From positions 1-32,546 of the forward strand of contig JAFANP010000013.1 of assembly GCA_019232625.1 (NCBI GenBank): DNA of 32,546 nt. Direction: 5' to 3'. The position numbers and the translations under genes are program-made. Below, piece after piece: positions 27,756-32,546 of this stretch. The stretch's first letter is position 1. Every line of letters begins with the position of its first letter. Source of the stretch: Alphaproteobacteria bacterium. GTDB taxonomy: Bacteria; Pseudomonadota; Alphaproteobacteria; Sphingomonadales; Sphingomonadaceae. Below the pieces are notes generated by a model, which did no database searches, was not told the origin of the DNA, and saw only the letters and a list, made by a program, of their open reading frames with translations.

Positions 27756-29408
27756 ATGTCCGTGAAGCAGCTCATGGCGGCGCTCGCCGTCCTCCTCCTC
27801 GCCGCCGCCGCCGCCCAGGCCGACGTCCTCGTCGACAACGTCAACGGCTACACGCTCGACAAGGACGGCCGCCTCGTCCGCTTCGCCGCGATGCTGGTCG
27901 GCGACGACGGCAAGGTCCAGCAGCTCTACCAGCGCGGCGACCGCAAGCCGGAGCGCCCGCGCTTCCGCTTCGACGGCAAGGGCCGCACGCTCCTGCCCGG
28001 CCTGATCGACGCCCACGGCCACGTCATGGAACTGGGGCTCGGCGCCCTGCAGCTCGACCTCGGCGACACCCATAGCCTCGCCGAGGCGCAGGCGAGGATC
28101 CGCGCCTATGCCGCCGCCAACCCCACCCCGCGCTGGATCGTCGGCCGCGGCTGGAACCAGGAGAGCTGGGGCCTCGGCCGCTTCCCGACCGCCGCCGAGC
28201 TGGACGCCGCGGTGAGCGACCGGCCGGTCTGGCTGTCGCGGGTCGACGGCCACGCCGCCTGGGCCAACAATGCGGCGCTGCGCGAGGCGAAGGTCGATGG
28301 GAGGACTGCGGCGCCCGCCGGCGGCCGGATCGAGATGGCGGCGGGGAAGCCGACCGGGATCTTCATCGACGCCGCCCAGCAGCTGGTCGACCGCATCGTG
28401 CCGCCGCCGCTGCCGCTGATGCGCGACCAGGCCTTCGTCAAGGCGCAGCAGATCCTGCTCGGATACGGGATCACCGCCACCGCCGACATGGGGACGAGCG
28501 TCGAGGACTGGCTGGTGATGCGCCGCGCCGGCGACGAGGGTCGGCTCAAGGTCCGAATCCTCTCCTACGGCCTCGGGCTCGATTCGGCGCTGGCGATCGG
28601 CGGCACCCGGCCGACGCCGTGGCTCTACGGCGACCGGCTGAAGCTGGTCGGGGTCAAGCTCTATGCCGACGGCGCGCTCGGCTCGCGCGGGGCGTGGCTG
28701 AAGGCGCCCTACAAGGACAAGCCGGACCAGCGTGGCCTCCCCTTCCATTCCGACACCGAGATACGCAACCTGATGAGCCGGGCCGCGATGGACGGCTTCC
28801 AGGTCGCCGTCCACGCCATCGGCGACGCGGCCAACGCCCAGATACTCGGCGCGATCGAGGAGCTGGCCGACACCTACAAGGGCGACCGGCGCTGGCGGAT
28901 CGAGCACGCCCAGATCGTCGATCCGGTCGATTTGCCGCGCTTCGGACGGTTCGGCACCGTCGCCTCGATGCAGCCGGTGCACGAGACGTCGGACTGGCGG
29001 ATGGCGCAGGCGCGGATGGGCATGCAGCGGCTCGCCGGCGCCTATGCGTGGCGGACGATGCTTGCGAACGGCGCGCCGCTCGCCTTCGGCTCCGACTATC
29101 CGGTCGAATCGCCCAACCCCTTCCCCGGCCTCGCCGCCGCGATCAGCCGCGAGGATTCGGAGGGCCAGCCGCCGGGCGGCTGGATCCCGGAGCAGCGGCT
29201 GACGCTCGAGCAGGCGCTCGCCGCCTTCACCCGCACCGCCGCTTATGCCGGCTTCGCCGAGGACCGGCTCGGCAGCCTCGAACGCGGCAAATATGCCGAT
29301 TTCGTGCTGATCGACCGCGACATCTTCGCCGGCGCGACGCCCCGGCAGATTCGCGAGACCAAGGTGCTCGAAACCTGGCTAGCCGGCACCCGCGCCTGGC
29401 CGAACTGA
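27756..29408 (+). CDS. Secreted amidohydrolase, YtcJ / Amidohydro_3 family
   Basis: A 550-residue metal-dependent hydrolase with a signal peptide (about residues 1-22, rich in Ala and Leu). Family motifs in order are DAHGHV (His87, His89), IVGRGWNQESWGLGRFPT, RVDGHAAWANNAAL, GVKLYADGALGSRGAW, VAVHAIGDAAN, IEHAQIVDP and FGSDYPVESPNP. The C-terminal part (EQALAAFTRTAAYAGF) is typical. Substrates of this branch are mostly unknown, and the periplasmic location fits scavenging or detoxification of N-acyl compounds. Its last about 22 codons are duplicated 159 bp downstream. Confidence 0.93.
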   Translation: MSVKQLMAALAVLLLAAAAAQADVLVDNVNGYTLDKDGRLVRFAAMLVGDDGKVQQLYQRGDRKPERPRFRFDGKGRTLLPGLIDAHGHVMELGLGALQLDLGDTHSLAEAQARIRAYAAANPTPRWIVGRGWNQESWGLGRFPTAAELDAAVSDRPVWLSRVDGHAAWANNAALREAKVDGRTAAPAGGRIEMAAGKPTGIFIDAAQQLVDRIVPPPLPLMRDQAFVKAQQILLGYGITATADMGTSVEDWLVMRRAGDEGRLKVRILSYGLGLDSALAIGGTRPTPWLYGDRLKLVGVKLYADGALGSRGAWLKAPYKDKPDQRGLPFHSDTEIRNLMSRAAMDGFQVAVHAIGDAANAQILGAIEELADTYKGDRRWRIEHAQIVDPVDLPRFGRFGTVASMQPVHETSDWRMAQARMGMQRLAGAYAWRTMLANGAPLAFGSDYPVESPNPFPGLAAAISREDSEGQPPGGWIPEQRLTLEQALAAFTRTAAYAGFAEDRLGSLERGKYADFVLIDRDIFAGATPRQIRETKVLETWLAGTRAWPN

Positions 29409-29410
29409 AG

Positions 29411-29462
29411 GGGGACAGTAACTATTTGTCCGGCCTTTCACGGACAAATAGTTACTGTCCCC
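29411..29462. repeat. 52 bp palindrome, copy A (AACTATTTGTCC type)
   Basis: The 22 nt arms, GGGGACAGTAAC-TATTTGTCCG and its exact inverse, enclose the loop GCCTTTCA. It starts 2 bp after the amidohydrolase stop codon and may act as its transcript end. Confidence 0.9.
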
Positions 29463-29503
29463 ATTTGCGAGGCGCTCGGCGCGGGATCGGCGGCCTGAGC
29501 CCA

Positions 29504-29567
29504 GCAGATCCGCGAGACCAAGGTGCTCGAAACCTGGCTAGCCGGCGCCCGCGCCTGGCCGAACTGA
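29504..29567 (+). pseudogene. Duplicated 3' fragment of the amidohydrolase gene
   Basis: About 20 codons (QIRETKVLETWLAG-ARAWPN and stop) repeat the end of the upstream gene with two or three base changes and no start or body. This remnant of the 159 bp tandem duplication has no independent function. Confidence 0.85.
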
Positions 29568-29569
29568 AG

Positions 29570-29621
29570 GGGGACAGTAACTATTTGTCCGGCCTTTCAC
29601 GGACAAATAGTTACTGTCCCC
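29570..29621. repeat. 52 bp palindrome, copy B (AACTATTTGTCC type)
   Basis: Identical in sequence to copy A at 29411-29462, including the loop. It was carried along in the 159 bp duplication. Confidence 0.9.
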
Positions 29622-29751
29622 ATTTGCGAGGCGGCGGCGTGCGGTCGGCGGCCTGGGAGGCCTGAGCGGCCGTTTGCCGAACATCCGATGCGCGTTCGAG
29701 GGACGGGAAGGCCCGTCCGGGCTCGCGGCGGCCATGCCGGCCTGGAAGGGG

Positions 29752-29827
29752 TGGTGGAGCCGAGGGGGATCGAACCCCTGACCTCTGCAATGCCATTGCA
29801 GCGCTCTCCCAGCTGAGCTACGGCCCC
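29752..29827 (-). tRNA. tRNA-Ala (anticodon GGC)
   Basis: A 76 nt cloverleaf on the minus strand with encoded 3' CCA. The acceptor stem GGGGCCG/CGGCTCC contains the G3-U70 wobble, the alanine identity element. The D arm is GCTCAGCTGGGAGAGC, the anticodon arm CTGCA-ATGGCAT-TGCAG with GGC at positions 34-36, and the T arm contains GGTTCGATCC. No integrase or duplicated tRNA end is nearby. Confidence 0.97.
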
Positions 29828-29870
29828 GAACCTTTTCGGCCGCCCCTGGGAGGGCGGCGATGCGGCGCCG

Positions 29871-29899
29871 GATTTAGGGGAGGCTCGGCGCCTTGGCAA
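29871..29899 (-). promoter_or_regulatory. Candidate promoter of tRNA-Ala
   Basis: On the minus strand, TTGCCA (complement of 29894-29899) and TAAATC (complement of 29871-29876) are spaced by 17 bp, about 45 bp before the tRNA 5' end. This is a reasonable housekeeping-sigma promoter, read by eye only. Confidence 0.4.
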
Positions 29900-29901
29900 C
29901 A

Positions 29902-30046
29902 GGGACGGTGACTTTTCCGCACGCCCCGCGAAAGGGCCCGGGCAAGGGACGAGCGAGGGGACGGTTACTTTTCCGCACCTCGGTGCGCAGCCCCCCACGG
30001 GCGTGCGGAGAAGTAACTGTCCCCATCCTCCAAAGTAACTGTCCCC
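29902..30046. repeat. Nested inverted repeat (TTACTTTTCCGCAC type)
   Basis: There are two left arms (GGGACGGTGACTTTTCCGC from 29902; GGGGACGGTTACTTTTCCGC from 29957) and two right arms (GTGCGGAGAAGTAACTGTCCCC ending 30024, written here by its ends GTGCGGAG and ACTGTCCCC; and AAAGTAACTGTCCCC ending 30046). The inner pair 29957-30024 forms the best stem. It lies between the tRNA and the FYDLN gene and shares GGGGAC/GTCCCC ends with the other families. Confidence 0.75.
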
Positions 30047-30060
30047 AATCTCCCCGTCCG

Positions 30061-30384
30061 TCAGACCTCGTCCTCGTCGTCGCCCGCGCCCGGCACGCCG
30101 ATATCGTCGTCGCCGCCGAGATCCACCTCGTCGTCGGGATTCTCCTCGGCATCCTCGTCGATGGCGAGATCCTCCGCGGCCAGGTCGGCGTCCTCCTTCT
30201 CGTCGACGACGACCTCCTTCTTGGGCGCGTCGAACGGCAGCGGCTGCTTGGACTTGAGCACCGGCTCCGGATCCCACGCAATGCCGCACTGGATGCAGGT
30301 CACGGGGTCTTCCTTGCCGAGGTCGTAGAAGCGGGTGCCGCATTTCGGGCAGGTGCGCTTCGTGCCCCATTCAGCCTTCACCAT
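30061..30384 (-). CDS. FYDLN-acid family zinc-ribbon protein (TIGR02300)
   Basis: A 107-residue protein conserved in alphaproteobacteria. ATG 30384 (MVKAEWGTKRTCPKCG) has GGAG upstream and is preferred over ATG 30453, which adds unconserved residues. A zinc ribbon is formed by CPKC (12, 15) and CIQC (30, 33) with the eponymous FYDLGKEDP between them. The C-terminal half is very acidic (from about residue 60, with EKEDADLAAEDLAIDEDAEE and many Asp). The function is unknown; the family is often found next to aroA, as here (divergent). Confidence 0.92.
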   Translation of the reverse strand: MVKAEWGTKRTCPKCGTRFYDLGKEDPVTCIQCGIAWDPEPVLKSKQPLPFDAPKKEVVVDEKEDADLAAEDLAIDEDAEENPDDEVDLGGDDDIGVPGAGDDEDEV

Positions 30385-30483
30385 CGGTGAAATTCTCCGG
30401 TCAGATTCGATTGGAAACGGCGCTCCGGCCGCGAGGTCGGCGCGCCTTGCCACATGGGTAGGCCGCTGTCAAAAGCCAAGCCC

Positions 30484-31794
30484 ATGAGGCAGAGCGAGGC
30501 GCGCGCCGCGACATTCCGGGCGTCCGGCCCCCTGCGCGGCCACTGCCCCCTTCCCGGCGACAAGTCCATCTCCCACCGGGCGCTGATGCTCGCCGCGATG
30601 GCGCGGGGGCGCAGCCGGATCGCCGGCCTGTCCCAAGGCGCCGACGTCGCCGCCACCGCCGCGGCGCTCCGCGCGATGGGCGTGGGCATCGCCCGGGACG
30701 GCGGCGGCGCGGCGGTGGACGGAGTCGGCACCGGCGGGCTCCTCCAGCCGCGCCAGGCGCTCGACATGGGCAATAGCGGCACCTCGACTCGCCTCCTGAT
30801 GGGCCTCGTCGCCAGCCACCCGATCGCCGCCGTCTTCACCGGCGACGCCTCGCTGTCGCGCCGGCCGATGGGGCGGGTGATCGCCCCGCTGGCCCGGCTC
30901 GGCGCCGACGTCGCGGCCGGCCCGGGCGGCCGCCTGCCGCTGGCTCTGCGCGGCCTCGCCCCCGCCGCGCCGCTCGCCCACCGCATGCAAGTCCCTTCCG
31001 CCCAGGTGAAATCCGCCTTGCTGCTCGCCGCGCTCAACATCCCCGGAGTCACCCGCGTGATCGAGCCGGTGGCGACCCGCGACCATAGCGAGCGGATGCT
31101 GAAGGCGTTCGGCGCCGAGATCGGCGTCGCGGGGGAGGAGATATCCCTTCGCGGCGAAGCCGAGCTTCGGCCGCGGGACGTGGCGGTGCCGGCCGATCCG
31201 TCGGCGGCGGCCTTCCTCGCCGTCGCCGCCTCGATCGTCCCGGGCTCGGAGGTGCGGATGACCAACGTCGGCCTCAATCCCGGCCGCATTGGCCTCTTCA
31301 CCGTCCTCGCCGAGATGGGCGCCGACATCACTGTCTCCAACCGGCGGGACGAAGGCGGGGAGCCGGTCGGCGACCTCCTCGTCCGTCACGCGCCGCTGCG
31401 CGGCGTCGACGTGCCGCCGGAGCTCGCGCCTTCGATGATCGACGAATTCCCGATCCTGTTCGTCGCCGCCGCCTTCGCCGCGGGCGAGACGCGCACGCGC
31501 GGCCTCGGCGAGCTTCGGGTCAAGGAATCGGACCGGCTGTCGGCGATGGCGGAGGGCCTGGCGGCGATCGGCGCCCGGGTGAAGGAGGCGGAGGACGGCC
31601 TCGTCGTCCAGGGAAGTGGCGGGGAGCCGCTCGCCGGCGGCGCGACGATCGATCCGCGGCTCGACCACCGCATCGCGATGAGCTTCGCGGTGGCTGGCCT
31701 GATGTGCCGGCGGCCGGTAATCGTCGCCGACATGAGCCCCGCCGACACCAGCTTCCCCGGCTTCTCCGCCTTGCTCGGGGACCTTGCGCGATGA
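30484..31794 (+). CDS. aroA: 3-phosphoshikimate 1-carboxyvinyltransferase (EPSP synthase)
   Basis: Joins PEP to shikimate-3-phosphate in the aromatic amino acid pathway. From ATG 30484 the product has 436 residues; ATG 30454 would add ten and neither has a clear Shine-Dalgarno sequence. Motifs are PLPGDKSISHRALM with Lys27, MGNSGTSTRLLMGLV, GDASLSRRPMGRV, MQVPSAQVKSALLLAAL and LRVKESDRLSAMAEGL. The PEP loop has Gly in GNSGT, where the glyphosate-tolerant CP4 enzyme has Ala (GNAAT), so tolerance of that kind is not indicated. It overlaps cmk by 4 bp (ATGA). Confidence 0.96.
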   Translation: MRQSEARAATFRASGPLRGHCPLPGDKSISHRALMLAAMARGRSRIAGLSQGADVAATAAALRAMGVGIARDGGGAAVDGVGTGGLLQPRQALDMGNSGTSTRLLMGLVASHPIAAVFTGDASLSRRPMGRVIAPLARLGADVAAGPGGRLPLALRGLAPAAPLAHRMQVPSAQVKSALLLAALNIPGVTRVIEPVATRDHSERMLKAFGAEIGVAGEEISLRGEAELRPRDVAVPADPSAAAFLAVAASIVPGSEVRMTNVGLNPGRIGLFTVLAEMGADITVSNRRDEGGEPVGDLLVRHAPLRGVDVPPELAPSMIDEFPILFVAAAFAAGETRTRGLGELRVKESDRLSAMAEGLAAIGARVKEAEDGLVVQGSGGEPLAGGATIDPRLDHRIAMSFAVAGLMCRRPVIVADMSPADTSFPGFSALLGDLAR

Positions 31795-32408
31795 TCGTCG
31801 CGGTCGACGGCCCGGCGGCGAGCGGCAAGGGCACCATCGCCCGCGCGCTGGCCCGCCACTACGGCCTTCCGCACATGGACACGGGCCTCCTCTACCGCGC
31901 CGTCGCCCTCAACCTGCTGCGCTGGGACGGCGACCCGGAGAGCGAGTTCTCGGCGCTACGCGCCTGCGATTTCTCGCAGGTCGACTTCGCCGATCCCGAG
32001 CTAAAGAGCGAGGCGGTGGGCGGAGTCGCCTCGCGCATCTCGGCCTATCCGATGGTCCGCCAGGCGCTCGTCGAGCGTCAGCGCGCCTTCGCGGAACAGG
32101 CGGGCGGGGCCGTGCTCGACGGCCGCGACATCGGCACCGTCATCGCGCCCGAGGCGGACGCGAAGCTCTTCGTCACCGCCGCGGCCGAGGTCCGCGCCCG
32201 GCGGCGCCACGACGAATTGCGGCGGATGAACATGCCGGCCCATTACGAGGACGTGCTCGCCGACATCCGCGCCCGCGACGCGCGCGACAGCGGCCGCGCC
32301 GCCGCCCCGCTCGTCGTGGCGGAGGACGCGGTGCTGCTCGACACCAGCGATCTGGACGTCGACCAGGCGGTCGCCGCCGCCCTCGCCGCGGTCGAGGCGC
32401 GCCGCTAG
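31791..32408 (+). CDS. cmk: Cytidylate kinase
   Basis: Phosphorylates CMP and dCMP with ATP. The 205-residue product has the P-loop GPAASGKGT (7-15), HMDTGLLYRAVAL, the GGAVLDGRDIGTVIAPEAD segment (written in two parts: GGAVLDGRDIG and TVIAPEAD) and FVTAAAEVRARRR with the DSGRAAAPL lid region. It starts at ATG 31791, overlapping the aroA stop, so the two are cotranslated. In alphaproteobacteria rpsA usually follows; it would lie beyond the right edge. Confidence 0.96.
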   Translation: MIVAVDGPAASGKGTIARALARHYGLPHMDTGLLYRAVALNLLRWDGDPESEFSALRACDFSQVDFADPELKSEAVGGVASRISAYPMVRQALVERQRAFAEQAGGAVLDGRDIGTVIAPEADAKLFVTAAAEVRARRRHDELRRMNMPAHYEDVLADIRARDARDSGRAAAPLVVAEDAVLLDTSDLDVDQAVAAALAAVEARR

Positions 32409-32440
32409 AGCATTGAGGAAACAGGTTGACGCACTGCTTC

Positions 32441-32546
32441 CGCTCATCCTGAGGAGCCGCTGAGCGAAGTCGAAGCGGCGTCTCGAAGGACGGTCCTTCG
32501 ATACGGTCCCCTTCGACGCCGCCTGCGGCGTCGCTCAGGACAGGCT
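32441..32546. repeat. Intergenic palindromic repeat (CTCATCCTGAGG type), cut by window end
   Basis: Begins CGCTCATCCTGAGGAGCCGC and contains the hairpin TCGAAGGAC-G-GTCCTTCGA at 32483-32501, then GCCGCCTGCGGCGTC and CTCAGGACAGG near the edge. It is related to the element at 1470-1580. It follows cmk after 32 bp. Confidence 0.75.

Larger units (their letters stand above)
29345..29668. repeat. Two-copy tandem duplication with 159 bp period
   Basis: Copy 1 begins at GCAGAT 29345 inside the amidohydrolase gene, and copy 2 at GCAGAT 29504. The match covers the last codons and stop of the gene, the palindrome and CATTTGCGAGGCG, with few differences (for example GGCACCC versus GGCGCCC), then fades into GGCGGCCTG. 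The 343 bp between the gene and the tRNA hold this duplication and no other gene. Confidence 0.88.

Noticed and set aside
29752-29827. tRNA-Ala considered as an integration site for a genomic island
   Set aside because: No integrase, no duplicated tRNA 3' end and no change of gene content beside it; only REP-like repeats.
30484-31794. aroA considered as a CP4-like glyphosate-tolerant enzyme
   Set aside because: Overall sequence has class II-like features, but the PEP loop is GNSGT with Gly instead of the Ala of the CP4 GNAAT loop.

Overview
The window is a stretch of a high-GC alphaproteobacterial chromosome, most likely from the order Sphingomonadales. The evidence is a clear CtrA orthologue with a CtrA box and GANTC sites in its promoter, the FYDLN-acid zinc-ribbon protein, Bpt, aroA-cmk in the alphaproteobacterial arrangement, and intergenic palindromes of the types common in sphingomonads. 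No prophage, integrase, IS transposase, rRNA operon or CRISPR array is visible.

Layout. 1-6641 (minus strand) is the str/S10 ribosomal cluster, transcribed leftwards: rpsL, rpsG, fusA, tuf, then rpsJ, rplC and the start of rplD, which runs off the window. Four of its junctions carry palindromic intergenic repeats. 6935-11057 holds small metabolic and stress genes: DUF3140 and cupin (minus), a GFA-family protein (plus), a CDF cation transporter with a secreted amidohydrolase (minus), and a second GFA-family protein (minus). 11191-11869 is a small island bounded by near-identical perfect palindromes. It holds one 91-residue ORF with a microcin-V-like double-glycine leader, a Cys/Trp core and a 54-residue serine tail. 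12019-13075 is a pseudouridine synthase and arfB. 13094-16506 is a membrane KdpD/KdpE-type chimera divergent from kup. 16623-18764 holds free-methionine-sulfoxide reductase, an RcnB-like Met/His-repeat exported protein with an upstream CtrA box, and a universal stress protein. 18895-22115 is the PDH E2 and E3 pair, with a DUF559 gene and its terminal inverted repeats inserted between them. 22602-25468 is ctrA, convergent with a membrane GGDEF-EAL protein. 25571-29408 holds bpt, threonine dehydratase and a YtcJ-type amidohydrolase. 29411-30046 is a repeat-dense region around tRNA-Ala(GGC). 30061-32408 holds the FYDLN protein, aroA and cmk, and another palindromic repeat closes the window.

How the genes relate. 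The ribosomal cluster and arfB serve translation and ribosome rescue. PdhC and LpdA are two PDH subunits. Kup and the chimera form a plausible potassium uptake and sensing pair. CtrA and the c-di-GMP protein belong to cell-cycle and lifestyle control. The most novel candidates are the microcin-like serine-tail peptide (11311-11586), the kinase-dead KdpD fused to a KdpE DNA-binding domain (13094-14473), the DUF559 cassette with about 58 bp inverted ends, and the several palindrome families that share GGGGACA/TGTCCCC ends. All family assignments are from reading motifs; no database search was run.
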